DNA of 7,108 nt. Origin: Lysinibacillus sp. (GTDB lineage Bacteria; Bacillota; Bacilli; Bacillales_A; Planococcaceae). Numbering within the stretch: position 1 is the stretch's first letter; every line of letters starts with the position of its first letter. The stretch covers positions 1 through 7,108 of the forward strand of contig JAAYHP010000037.1 in the NCBI GenBank assembly GCA_012735355.1, written 5' to 3'. The notes under the pieces were generated by a model. The model was not told the origin of the DNA. It was given only the letters and a program-made list of their open reading frames with translations, and did not search any database. A program made the position numbers and the translations under genes. Shown in pieces: positions 1 through 6,906 of this stretch.

Positions 1-233
1 AGACCCCATTTATTTTCGTGATTTAGTAAAAAACGGCCATCTATATTTAAATCTGTGAAAAATTGAACGATAATTTCTTTTACTTCTTCATCAGAAATTC
101 CTTTTAATTCTTTTATTTCTTCTAGTAGTTCAACAAATGGAATTGCTTCTTTTTTCTCTTCTAAAATTGCATACGTTAAATCTATTAACGACTCTTCTGC
201 TAATTCCTCTTTTGTCATTTCACGAATATTCAA
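1..233 (-). CDS. rpoE: DNA-directed RNA polymerase delta subunit, N-terminal part (partial)
   Basis: This is the first 77 codons of the RNA polymerase delta subunit, a Firmicutes-specific accessory protein that binds core polymerase, speeds recycling and makes transcription sensitive to the initiating nucleotide. The visible part is the folded N-terminal HARE-HTH domain. The stretch FTDLNIDGRFL followed by a WGL segment is the hallmark of the family, matching B. subtilis FYTDLNIDGRFL as I recall it. The acidic disordered C-terminal tail expected of delta lies beyond the window edge. I chose the TTG at 233-231 because the resulting start (MNIREMTKEEL) aligns without gaps to the B. subtilis start. 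AGGG lies 10 bases upstream of it. An in-frame GTG at 242-240 has its AAAGGG only a base or so away, and ATG at 218-216 would lose the conserved start. The gene has its own promoter, so it is probably separate from the icmF block. Identity is secure; the exact start is fairly secure. Confidence 0.93.
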   Translation of the reverse strand, partial: MNIREMTKEELAEESLIDLTYAILEEKKEAIPFVELLEEIKELKGISDEEVKEIIVQFFTDLNIDGRFLLNHENKWG

Positions 234-274
234 CTCGTGCACGCCCTTTCTTTAATACATTACACACGTTATCC

Positions 275-304
275 ATTATATACAATTCATTCTATACTAT
301 GCTA
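275..304 (-). promoter_or_regulatory. Probable sigma-A promoter of rpoE
   Basis: On the minus strand a perfect TATAAT -10 box lies at 280-275, about 40 bases before the rpoE TTG, giving a leader of roughly 35 bases. The -35 region at 298-303 is poor: AGCATA at 17-base spacing, or TAGCAT at 18. A TG two bases before the -10 hexamer is one base off the extended -10 position. The call therefore rests mainly on the -10 box and its place in the 74-base gap before rpoE. Confidence 0.5.
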
Positions 305-307
305 GTT

Positions 308-466
308 TCATTTGTCGTTTTTTATTTTATAAAAATCTTTCATGGCGATTAAAAATAAGTATCCCGACAAAATAAGAAGTGGAATCGCTCCTAATTGTTT
401 ATTATACAAAAAGAAGGTTGCAACTAAGCAAGCTAAAATGAAAATATAGTGTCCATATTGTTTCAA
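308..466 (-). CDS. Small two-helix membrane protein, function unknown
   Basis: I do not recognise this gene. It encodes 52 residues with two hydrophobic segments, about residues 8-21 (IFILACLVATFFLY) and 27-42 (AIPLLILSGYLFLIAM). A short turn (NKQLG) joins them, and a basic tail (KDFYKIKNDK) follows. That is a helical hairpin in the membrane, with the lysine-rich tail probably cytoplasmic. I placed the start at TTG 466-464 because a near-perfect ribosome binding site (GAGGAGGG, 480-473) ends six bases upstream. A longer reading from ATG at 511 would run through the Shine-Dalgarno sequence and the -10 box, so it is unlikely. The gene has its own promoter-like sequence and sits between icmF and rpoE, with no overlap to either. 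It could be a small regulatory membrane peptide or simply a poorly conserved Bacillaceae hypothetical. Coding status is likely because of the RBS, promoter and amphipathic layout; function is unknown. Confidence 0.72.
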   Translation of the reverse strand: MKQYGHYIFILACLVATFFLYNKQLGAIPLLILSGYLFLIAMKDFYKIKNDK

Positions 467-472
467 TTGCAA

Positions 473-480
473 CCCTCCTC
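473..480 (-). promoter_or_regulatory. Strong ribosome binding site that decides the TTG start of the small membrane gene
   Basis: GAGGAGGG on the minus strand ends six bases before TTG 466-464. Another in-frame TTG at 472-470 directly abuts the site and has no spacing, so it is excluded. Confidence 0.75.
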
Positions 481-494
481 TTCTTGTACAAATC

Positions 495-523
495 ATTATA
501 GCCAATTTCATGAAAAAGTTTAA
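495..523 (-). promoter_or_regulatory. Probable sigma-A promoter of the small membrane gene
   Basis: A perfect TATAAT (500-495 on the minus strand) lies 14 bases before the GAGGAGGG ribosome binding site. With a 17-base spacer the -35 hexamer is TTAAAC (523-518), only 3 of 6 matches to TTGACA. The likely start of transcription is near 488, giving a leader of about 22 bases. The AT-rich context raises the chance of a false match, but the position is right. Confidence 0.55.
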
Positions 524-580
524 AAATTTGCAACGAGTTTTACAAAAGAAGAGAAAACCTTTTTATTTGCAAAGATTTTT
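522..580 (-). terminator. Possible weak AT-rich terminator after icmF
   Basis: An imperfect inverted repeat begins at the icmF stop codon. Arms are 580-567 (AAAAATCTTTGCAA) and 533-522 (TTGCAAATTTTT) on the minus strand: 12 pairs with a two-base TC bulge. The loop is 33 bases and contains a further five-pair GTTTT/AAAAC stem (558-554 with 541-537). The A-tract, stem, U-tract order resembles an intrinsic terminator. However, the stem has only two G-C pairs and the loop is long, so efficiency would be low, and it may be chance in AT-rich DNA. Confidence 0.3.
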
Positions 581-3500
581 ACATGTTTCTACGATATTGA
601 CCACCAACTTCATACAATGCTTTTGTAATTTGCCCGAGACTTGCAACTTTTACTGTTTCCATTAATTCTTCAAAAATATTGCCTCCGGATAGAGCCACTT
701 CCTTCAGTTTATTTAATGCTTGTTCACATTGGGCTTCATTGCGCTTTTGGAATTCACGTAAATTTTTAATTTGCAATTCTTTTTCTTCACGAGTTGCACG
801 AGCTACTTCTAAATTATCGATTTCTTCGATAGTAGCGTTCGGATTAATATACGTATTTACACCAATTATCGGCAGTTCGCCAGAATGTTTTAATTGCTCG
901 TAATACATGGATTCTTCTTGAATTTTCCCCCGCTGATATTGGGTTTCCATCGCGCCGAGCACACCACCCCGATCGTTTAGCCGTTCGAATTCTTGTAACA
1001 CTTTTTCTTCTACTAAATCCGTTAACTCTTCAACGATGAAAGACCCTTGTAGTGGATTTTCATTTTTCGATAAACCATGTTCTTTCGTAATAATCATTTG
1101 AATCGCCATCGCTCTTCTTACCGATTCTTCCGTTGGTGTCGTAATGGCTTCATCATAAGCATTTGTGTGGAGCGAGTTACAGTTATCTTGCAACGCCATC
1201 AATGCTTGCAAAGTTGTTCGAATATCGTTGAAGGCAATTTCCTGGGCGTGTAAGCTGCGTCCGGACGTTTGCACGTGATATTTTAGCTTTTGGCTTCGTT
1301 CATTGGCACCGTATTTATCTCGCATGACAATGGCCCAAATGCGACGAGCCACTCGACCAATGACTGTGTACTCTGGATCAAGGCCGTTAGAGAAGAAGAA
1401 AGAAAGGTTTGGTGCAAAGTCATCAATATGCATACCGCGGCTTAAATAGTATTCCACATACGTAAAGCCATTAGCAAGGGTAAAGGCTAGCTGGGAAATT
1501 GGATTGGCTCCAGCCTCAGCAATATGATAACCGGAAATCGATACAGAATAGTAGTTGCGCACTTTATGTTTAATAAAGTATTCTTGAATATCTCCCATCA
1601 TGCGAAGGGCAAATTCCGTTGAGAAGATGCATGTATTTTGCCCTTGGTCTTCTTTTAAAATGTCCGCTTGCACTGTACCCCTTACTACTTGCAATGTTTT
1701 TTCCCGAACTTCCGTAAACTCTTCCACCGTTAAGAAACGACCTAACTCTTCTTCTTTCTTTCTTACTTGTTGATCGATGGCTGTGTTCATATACATTGCT
1801 AAATTAATTGGGGCTGGACCGTTAATTGTCATAGAAACCGATGTGGACGGATCACACAAATCAAAACCTGCGAACAGTTTTTTCATATCGTCTAAAGAAC
1901 AAACGCTGACACCAGATTCACCAATTTTTCCGAAAATATCTGGGCGATAATCCGGGTCTTCTCCGTATAATGTAACGGAGTCAAAGGCCGTTGACAAACG
2001 TTTTGCCGGGTCGTTTTCTGATAAATAGTGGAATCGTTTATTAGTGCGCTCTGGTGTGCCTTCACCAGCGAATTGGCGCTTCGGATCTTCCCCTTGACGT
2101 TTGAAAGGGAATACTCCCGCAGTATACGGGAAGGAACCAGGGACATTTTCTTTGTACACCCAGCGTAAAATCTCCCCATAATCTTTAAATTTCGGCAATG
2201 CGACTTTCGGAATTTTCGTTCCAGATAAAGATGTGGAAGTGAGCATTGTGCGAATTTCTTTATCCCGAACTTTCGTGACAAATTCTTCTCCAGCATAAGC
2301 CTCTTTTAATTTTTCCCAATTTTCTAAAATTCTTTTCGATTCAGGTGTTAATTCGTTTTTCACACCTTCAGCAAGAGACTCTAGAGACTTAATTAAAGCA
2401 TCATCTGGATTTTTCTCTTTCAAGACTTCAATGGTACCTTCCAGTTGATAAAGTCTCGTTGCCAGTTCCGCTTGGGCTTTCACCTTTTTATGATAATTGC
2501 GCACCGTTTCAACAATTTCAAGCAAGTAATAACGGCGGTCGTTCGGAATAATGACGTCTTGCTTTTCGGTTTTCGAAACGATTTCATAAGAAGTTTTCCA
2601 ATTGTAGCCGTATTTTTCGTTGATTTTCTTAATTAATGCCGCAAATAAGGAGTTCGTGCCTTTATCGTTAAATTGGCTCGCAATCGTACCAAACACCGGC
2701 ATATCATCCAGACTTTCTGACCATAGTTCATGGGAACGTTGATATTGTTTTTGCACTTGTCTTAGTGCATCTTCCGAACCTTTTCTCTCGAATTTATTGA
2801 TAACAATTAAGTCAGCAAAGTCAATCATATCGATTTTTTCCAGTTGAGTTGGCGCGCCGAATTCGCTCGTCATCACATACATGGAAAGGTCGGTATATTT
2901 CGTAATTTCTGCATCCCCTTGACCGATTCCGCTCGTTTCCACAAAGATTAAATCGAAACCAGTTGCCTTCACGACATCGAGGATATCACCAATAGCTGCA
3001 GATAATTCCGAACGAGATCCACGGGTTGCAAGGCTACGCATATATACCCGCTTATCGAAAATGGCGTTCATGCGAATGCGGTCACCAAGGAGGGCTCCTC
3101 CTGTTTTTTGTTTCGTTGGATCCACGGAAAGAATGGCGATTCGTTTATCCGGAAACTCACGGAGGAATCTTCTAACAAGTTCGTCCGTTAACGACGATTT
3201 ACCCGCTCCTCCTGTTCCAGTGATGCCGACAACCGGAGTTCCTTTATTTAATTTTCGAGCTTGTTTTAGCATTTCTTCAATTTCTGGGTCGCCGCCTATT
3301 TCCGCTGCTGTAATTAAATTAGCTAACACTTCCGGGCGTTCAGGTGATAAGTTTTCAAGAAGTTGCAAGTAGTTACCTTTCAACGTTGAAAAGTCTGCAC
3401 CTTTTAATTTCACATTCACCATGCCTTGTAATCCAAGTTTCAGACCGTCTTCCGGTGAGAAAATGCCAGCAATCCCGTATTCGTGAAGCTCTTTAATTTC

Positions 3501-3848
3501 ACGAGGTAAAATTACCCCTCCTCCTCCACCGTATATTTTGATGTGAGGTGCACCTTTTTCTTTCAGCAAGTCATACATATATTTGAAATATTCCATATGT
3601 CCACCTTGATAGGAGGATACGGCTACCGCTTGAGCATCTTCTTGAATCGCTGCGTTAACGACTTCTTCAACAGAACGATTATGTCCAAGATGGATCACTT
3701 CTGCACCGCTTGCCTGCAAAATTCTTCGCATAATGTTCACAGACACATCGTGACCATCGAAAAGACTAGATGCCGTTACAAAACGGATATGATGCTTTGG
3801 TCGATATACTTCCTTTTTCGTTTGAACTTCTTTAATTTTTTCTACCAT
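579..3848 (-). CDS. icmF: Fused isobutyryl-CoA mutase with G-protein chaperone (IcmF)
   Basis: Cytoplasmic adenosylcobalamin enzyme, 1089 residues, interconverting isobutyryl-CoA and n-butyryl-CoA. It is complete, with the usual IcmF layout. Residues about 20-145 are the B12-binding domain, with DGHD at 31-34 (H33 the expected lower cobalt ligand) and a GGGGGV loop at 107-112. Residues about 203-420 are the MeaB-like GTPase: P-loop GTGGAGKSS 211-219, [10 protein letters not shown] 303-312, and base-recognition motif NKFE 351-354. A helical linker follows, and from about 545 to the end is the mutase TIM barrel, with ISGYH 771-775 matching the catalytic-His motif of methylmalonyl-CoA mutase. 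F593 (RQFAG) and Q737 (DQGQNT) occupy the places of Tyr89 and Arg207 of methylmalonyl-CoA mutase, which points to isobutyryl-CoA. The ATG follows AAAGGGG by eight bases. The gene lies last in the block, behind a hairpin. Pivalyl- or isovaleryl-CoA may be minor substrates, as reported for some homologues. Confidence 0.97.
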   Translation of the reverse strand: MVEKIKEVQTKKEVYRPKHHIRFVTASSLFDGHDVSVNIMRRILQASGAEVIHLGHNRSVEEVVNAAIQEDAQAVAVSSYQGGHMEYFKYMYDLLKEKGAPHIKIYGGGGGVILPREIKELHEYGIAGIFSPEDGLKLGLQGMVNVKLKGADFSTLKGNYLQLLENLSPERPEVLANLITAAEIGGDPEIEEMLKQARKLNKGTPVVGITGTGGAGKSSLTDELVRRFLREFPDKRIAILSVDPTKQKTGGALLGDRIRMNAIFDKRVYMRSLATRGSRSELSAAIGDILDVVKATGFDLIFVETSGIGQGDAEITKYTDLSMYVMTSEFGAPTQLEKIDMIDFADLIVINKFERKGSEDALRQVQKQYQRSHELWSESLDDMPVFGTIASQFNDKGTNSLFAALIKKINEKYGYNWKTSYEIVSKTEKQDVIIPNDRRYYLLEIVETVRNYHKKVKAQAELATRLYQLEGTIEVLKEKNPDDALIKSLESLAEGVKNELTPESKRILENWEKLKEAYAGEEFVTKVRDKEIRTMLTSTSLSGTKIPKVALPKFKDYGEILRWVYKENVPGSFPYTAGVFPFKRQGEDPKRQFAGEGTPERTNKRFHYLSENDPAKRLSTAFDSVTLYGEDPDYRPDIFGKIGESGVSVCSLDDMKKLFAGFDLCDPSTSVSMTINGPAPINLAMYMNTAIDQQVRKKEEELGRFLTVEEFTEVREKTLQVVRGTVQADILKEDQGQNTCIFSTEFALRMMGDIQEYFIKHKVRNYYSVSISGYHIAEAGANPISQLAFTLANGFTYVEYYLSRGMHIDDFAPNLSFFFSNGLDPEYTVIGRVARRIWAIVMRDKYGANERSQKLKYHVQTSGRSLHAQEIAFNDIRTTLQALMALQDNCNSLHTNAYDEAITTPTEESVRRAMAIQMIITKEHGLSKNENPLQGSFIVEELTDLVEEKVLQEFERLNDRGGVLGAMETQYQRGKIQEESMYYEQLKHSGELPIIGVNTYINPNATIEEIDNLEVARATREEKELQIKNLREFQKRNEAQCEQALNKLKEVALSGGNIFEELMETVKVASLGQITKALYEVGGQYRRNM

Positions 3849-3856
3849 AACCTATA

Positions 3857-3863
3857 CCCCTTT
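3857..3863 (-). promoter_or_regulatory. Ribosome binding site of icmF
   Basis: AAAGGGG on the minus strand with an eight-base spacer to ATG 3848-3846. I see no convincing sigma-A promoter between the upstream hairpin and this site. The nearest candidate, TTGCAC with TCGTAT at 17 bases, overlaps the hairpin and matches only 3 of 6 at the -10. Confidence 0.7.
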
Positions 3864-3877
3864 CTTTTGAAATTGAA

Positions 3878-3891
3878 CAAAATTCCCGATA
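3878..3891. repeat. 14-bp direct repeat, copy 1 (icmF leader)
   Basis: CAAAATTCCCGATA on the plus strand, identical to the copy at 3964-3977, 86 bases away. It lies in the untranslated leader of icmF, upstream of its ribosome binding site. After one mismatch the next two bases (GA) also agree. The two copies bracket the hairpin at 3899-3949. Confidence 0.85.
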
Positions 3892-3898
3892 CGAGTGC

Positions 3899-3949
3899 GA
3901 AAAACACCGCTGTGCAAACGATACCCGTATGCAATTCGCGGTGTTTTTC
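3899..3949 (-). terminator. Hairpin with intrinsic-terminator shape between tetR and icmF
   Basis: The 12-base arms at 3899-3910 (GAAAAACACCGC) and 3938-3949 (GCGGTGTTTTTC) are perfectly complementary. Inside the loop is a second stem, GCAAACG 3914-3920 with CGTATGC 3926-3932, six of seven paired around a five-base loop. A GC-rich core followed by U5 and preceded by A5 makes the shape work on both strands. On the minus strand it follows the tetR stop directly, so it may end or reduce transcription before icmF. Since icmF has no obvious promoter of its own, partial read-through or an mRNA stabilising or processing role is possible. Confidence 0.7.
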
Positions 3950-3954
3950 TCCTC

Positions 3955-4584
3955 TTATAAACGCAAAATTCCCGATAAGAACATTTTCGTTTGTAATTCA
4001 ATAAAGTCTTCAATGGCAAAATCTTTATGGAAAGCCCATTTACGGAACGCCCAACTTTGACCTTGAACTACTAAATGATTTGCGGCTAAATATATTTCTT
4101 TATCTGATAATGTAATTTCCCCTGATTTTACGCAGTTGTGTAATATTTTTTCAAACAGCGATACCATCTCTAGTTCTTTCCTCAAAACATATTGCATCGC
4201 TTCCTTTGGTAACGATTTTGTTTCTTGATACATGATAGTGAATTCATCTACCATGCTATCGATTAACAAGAAATATTGTTTGATTGCTTCTTTCAACTCT
4301 TCTATCGTTCCAGATTGGGATGAAATTTCTGAAATACGCACCATTACTTTCGTGTAGATGTGGTCACAAACTAAGTAGAGCACATCTTCTTTCGTGCGTA
4401 TATATTCGTACAATGTTCCAATACTAAACCCGGCAGCTTTGGCAATTTCTCTTGTTGTTGCACGATAAAAGCCCTTTTCTTTAAATAATTTCACGCTCGC
4501 CTCAATGATTTGTTGGCGTCTCAATTCAATTAGACTTTCATCTTTGACGGAAGTTTGTACGACAAGTTGTTCTTTTTTACTCAT
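3955..4584 (-). CDS. TetR/AcrR-family transcriptional repressor
   Basis: A 209-residue DNA-binding regulator, normal length for the family. The N-terminal helix-turn-helix domain spans about residues 22-70: IIEASVKLFKEKGFYRATT, then REIAKAAGFSIGTLYEYIRTK, the classic TetR recognition-helix segment ending in an aromatic-rich YEYI. The rest is the helical ligand and dimer domain, with an aromatic-rich segment (QGQSWAFRKWAFHKDF, 174-189). The ligand is not readable. Its place between acyl-CoA dehydrogenases and icmF suggests that it senses an acyl-CoA and represses this block, including itself. ATG 4584-4582 lies three bases after the acdA stop with only a weak Shine-Dalgarno (GAAG), so translation is probably coupled to acdA. 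The last codons carry one copy of a 14-bp repeat. It is not the B. subtilis FadR sequence as I remember it, so I give no symbol. Confidence 0.9.
   Translation of the reverse strand: MSKKEQLVVQTSVKDESLIELRRQQIIEASVKLFKEKGFYRATTREIAKAAGFSIGTLYEYIRTKEDVLYLVCDHIYTKVMVRISEISSQSGTIEELKEAIKQYFLLIDSMVDEFTIMYQETKSLPKEAMQYVLRKELEMVSLFEKILHNCVKSGEITLSDKEIYLAANHLVVQGQSWAFRKWAFHKDFAIEDFIELQTKMFLSGILRL
3964..3977. repeat. 14-bp direct repeat, copy 2 (3' end of tetR)
   Basis: CAAAATTCCCGATA on the plus strand. On the coding strand it covers the codons for LSGIL near the C-terminus of the TetR protein, two codons before the stop. It is identical to the non-coding copy at 3878-3891. Confidence 0.85.
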
Positions 4585-4587
4585 GGA

Positions 4588-5727
4588 TTACTTCGTCAAC
4601 ATGCGAGAGATTACAAGTCTTTGAATCTCTTGCGTTCCTTCATAGATTTGAGTGATGTTTGCATCCCTCATAAAACGTTCTACCGGATATTCTTTCGTAT
4701 AGCCGTACCCGCCAAAGATTTGCACAGCATCCGTTGTCACTTTCATCGCTGTATCTCCTGCCATTAATTTTGCCATTGCACTTGCCTTTCCATAAGGCAG
4801 ATTGTTCGATTCTAGCCAAGCTGCTTGATATGTTAATAGTCTTGAGGCTTCTACAGCTGTTGCCATGTCTGCTAGTTTAAATGAAATGCCTTGATTTGCG
4901 GCAATCGGTTTACCGAATTGCTCCCGTTCTTGTGCATAGCGCACCGCTTCATCTAACGCCCCTTGTGCGATTCCTACCGCCTGCGCTGCAATACCATTAC
5001 GACCCCCATCTAACGTTTGCATGGCGATTTTGAATCCTTGACCTTCTTCACCAAGCAAGTTTTCCTTTGGTACACGGCAGTTATCAAAAATGATTTCTGT
5101 CGTAGGCGATGAACGGATTCCCATCTTATCTTCTTTTTTACCTACTTGGAATCCTGGGAAGCTCGATTCTACGATAAAGGCACTAACTCCTCTCGTTTTT
5201 GCTTCCGGATTTGTTAAAGCAAAAACAATGTAAATATCAGCAATTCCACCGTTTGTGATGAAGATTTTTGAACCGTTTAACACATATTCATCTCCATCAA
5301 GAGTTGCCGTTGTTTTCATCCCTCCCGCATCACTTCCTGAACCGGGCTCAGTTAAGCAGTATGCTCCGATTTTACTTCCTTCAGCCATTGGACGAAGATA
5401 TTTTTGTTTTTGTTCTTCCGTACCGAATTTGTACACTGGCCAGCCTGCCAAAGAAGTGTGAGCAGATAAAGTGACTCCAGTGGATGCACAAACACGGGAA
5501 AGCTCTTCAACGGCGATAACATAAGCTAAGTAGTCAAAGCCCGCGCCACCGTATTCCTCCGGCCAAGGAATTCCCGCTAGGCCGAGTTCAGCAATTTTAT
5601 CCCAAATTTCTCTATCAAAGCGAGCTTCTTCATCTCGCTCTTGTGCAGTTGGTGCCACTTCATTTAGTGCAAAATCTCGAACCATTTCTCGTAATTGTTG
5701 GTGTTCTTCAGATAATTGGAAATTCAT
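4588..5727 (-). CDS. acdA: Short-chain acyl-CoA dehydrogenase, AcdA type
   Basis: A 379-residue FAD flavoenzyme that oxidises the alpha-beta bond of a short acyl-CoA, here most likely butyryl-CoA to crotonyl-CoA, passing electrons to electron-transfer flavoprotein. The sequence closely follows B. subtilis AcdA as I remember it ([49 protein letters not shown]). Both family signatures are present: [11 protein letters not shown] at 124-134 and [20 protein letters not shown] at 336-355. The catalytic base is E363 in [10 protein letters not shown], the C-terminal position used by short- and medium-chain enzymes. Length is normal and nothing is missing. The start is set by AAAGGAGG with a six-base spacer. 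It follows the sister dehydrogenase by 33 bases with no terminator between, and precedes tetR by three bases. Exact substrate (butyryl, isobutyryl or 2-methylbutyryl) cannot be read from sequence. Confidence 0.95.
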   Translation of the reverse strand: MNFQLSEEHQQLREMVRDFALNEVAPTAQERDEEARFDREIWDKIAELGLAGIPWPEEYGGAGFDYLAYVIAVEELSRVCASTGVTLSAHTSLAGWPVYKFGTEEQKQKYLRPMAEGSKIGAYCLTEPGSGSDAGGMKTTATLDGDEYVLNGSKIFITNGGIADIYIVFALTNPEAKTRGVSAFIVESSFPGFQVGKKEDKMGIRSSPTTEIIFDNCRVPKENLLGEEGQGFKIAMQTLDGGRNGIAAQAVGIAQGALDEAVRYAQEREQFGKPIAANQGISFKLADMATAVEASRLLTYQAAWLESNNLPYGKASAMAKLMAGDTAMKVTTDAVQIFGGYGYTKEYPVERFMRDANITQIYEGTQEIQRLVISRMLTK

Positions 5728-5733
5728 AGTGAT

Positions 5734-5741
5734 CCTCCTTT
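5734..5741 (-). promoter_or_regulatory. Strong ribosome binding site of acdA
   Basis: AAAGGAGG on the minus strand with a six-base spacer to ATG 5727-5725. The 33-base gap around it holds no terminator or promoter, consistent with co-transcription with the upstream dehydrogenase. Confidence 0.8.
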
Positions 5742-5760
5742 ATTTCATATCCTTCGCACC

Positions 5761-6891
5761 TTACAAATGTTTACTAATGACGATGCGTTGGATTTCACTC
5801 GTTCCTTCATAAATTTCTGTAATTTTTGCATCGCGGAAATAACGTTCTACCGGATAGTCTTTCGTGTATCCGTAACCACCAAATACTTGAACCGCATCAA
5901 TCGCTACTTCCATCGCTGTTTTCGATGCGAACAACTTCGCCATCGATGCTTCTTTTCCACAAGGTAACCCTTTTGAACGTAAATCCGCTGCTCGGTACAC
6001 TAATAGCTTTGATGCTTCCACCGCTGTTGCCATATCCGCTAGTTTAAAGGCGATCCCTTGGTTGTGGGAAATCGGTTTGCCAAATTGCTGTCTTTCATTA
6101 GCATATTGTACCGCCGCATCCAGTGCTGCTTCTGCAATACCGAGAGATTGAGCGGCGATACCAATGCGTCCCACATCTAAATTCGCCATGGCAATTTTAA
6201 ATCCTTCGCCTTCTTCACCTAGGCGGTTTTCTATCGGCACAGCCATATTATCGAAGCTGATTTCAACCGTCCTAGAACCGTGTAATCCCATTTTTTGTTC
6301 ATCTTTTCCAACGATGAGTCCTGGTGTATCTTTTTCTACGATAAATGCCGTAATCCCGCGGGATCCTTTTTCCGGGTCTGTTTTTGCAAAAACGATATAC
6401 ACATCCGCTTCTCCACCATTCGTGATGAAGATTTTCGATCCGTTTAGAATATATTTGTCACCTTTCTTCACAGCCCTCGTTTTTAATGAAGCAGCATCGC
6501 TTCCAGCGGATGGTTCCGTTAAGCAAAAAGCTCCTAAATATTCGCCTGAAGCTAGTTTCGGAACGTATTTTTTCTTTTGATCTTCCGTTCCAAAATAAAG
6601 AATCGGATTTGTGCCGACGGAAGTATGGACAGATAAAATAACGCCGACGACAGCGCTTACTTTCGAAAGTTCGTTTATGGCGATAATGTAAGAAACAAAA
6701 TCCATTGCTGCACCGCCATATTTTTCTGGAACGGTGATTCCCATTAATCCTAGTTCCCCCATTTTATTGAGTATCGGACGGGGTAATTGTCCCGCTTCCA
6801 TTTTTTCAATAAAAGGAGGGATTTCTTTCTGGGCAAATTCCCGAACCATGTTGCGCATCATTTGTTGTTCTTCAGCGAAATGGAAATTCAT
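5761..6891 (-). CDS. mmgC: Acyl-CoA dehydrogenase, MmgC type
   Basis: A 376-residue FAD acyl-CoA dehydrogenase, sister to the downstream AcdA-type enzyme. Segments such as [41 protein letters not shown] and [17 protein letters not shown] match B. subtilis MmgC from the mother-cell methylcitrate operon as I recall it. Signatures [11 protein letters not shown] (123-133) and [20 protein letters not shown] (335-354) are intact, and the catalytic base is E362 in [11 protein letters not shown] take ATG 6891-6889 as the start, because AGGAG (6905-6901) lies nine bases away. ATG 6897-6895, two codons earlier, would have only three bases of spacing. The MNF start also lines up with the sister protein. 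The ribosome binding site overlaps the hbd stop codon (TAGGAG), which suggests coupled translation. It may handle a different chain or branch type from AcdA, but sequence does not say which. The symbol is by resemblance; orthology is probable, not proven. Confidence 0.93.
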   Translation of the reverse strand: MNFHFAEEQQMMRNMVREFAQKEIPPFIEKMEAGQLPRPILNKMGELGLMGITVPEKYGGAAMDFVSYIIAINELSKVSAVVGVILSVHTSVGTNPILYFGTEDQKKKYVPKLASGEYLGAFCLTEPSAGSDAASLKTRAVKKGDKYILNGSKIFITNGGEADVYIVFAKTDPEKGSRGITAFIVEKDTPGLIVGKDEQKMGLHGSRTVEISFDNMAVPIENRLGEEGEGFKIAMANLDVGRIGIAAQSLGIAEAALDAAVQYANERQQFGKPISHNQGIAFKLADMATAVEASKLLVYRAADLRSKGLPCGKEASMAKLFASKTAMEVAIDAVQVFGGYGYTKDYPVERYFRDAKITEIYEGTSEIQRIVISKHL

Positions 6892-6900
6892 TCGCATCCA

Positions 6901-6906
6901 CTCCTA
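6901..6906 (-). promoter_or_regulatory. Ribosome binding site overlapping the hbd stop codon
   Basis: TAGGAG on the minus strand, in which TAG is the hbd stop. It favours the second of two in-frame ATGs of the acyl-CoA dehydrogenase (nine-base spacer against three). Confidence 0.65.

Noticed and set aside
137..352. Plus-strand 71-codon Leu-rich open frame near the left edge
   Set aside because: It lies antisense to rpoE and runs through both its promoter and the end of the small gene. Its leucine runs come from reading antisense to Glu/Lys-rich codons.
467..511. N-terminal extension of the small membrane protein to ATG 511
   Set aside because: The extension would translate the -10 box and the GAGGAGGG ribosome binding site. 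The TTG at 466 has ideal spacing to that site.
1892..2296. Minus-strand 134-codon open frame inside icmF
   Set aside because: It is an alternative frame of the well-supported IcmF mutase domain, with no ribosome binding site and a composition typical of a shadow frame.
3849..3954. Cobalamin riboswitch ahead of icmF
   Set aside because: The gap is only 106 bases, mostly filled by a simple hairpin. I see no B12-box-like sequence, and a cobalamin riboswitch needs about 200 bases.
3543..4004. Plus-strand open frame of 153 codons across the tetR-icmF junction
   Set aside because: It is antisense to the icmF 5' end, the hairpin and the tetR 3' end, has no ribosome binding site and encodes a low-complexity Phe/Cys-rich product unlike a protein.
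6164..6580. Plus-strand 138-codon open frame opposite the MmgC-type gene
   Set aside because: Antisense shadow: Pro/Ser/Phe-rich translation with no recognisable domain, lying over a gene with intact catalytic motifs.
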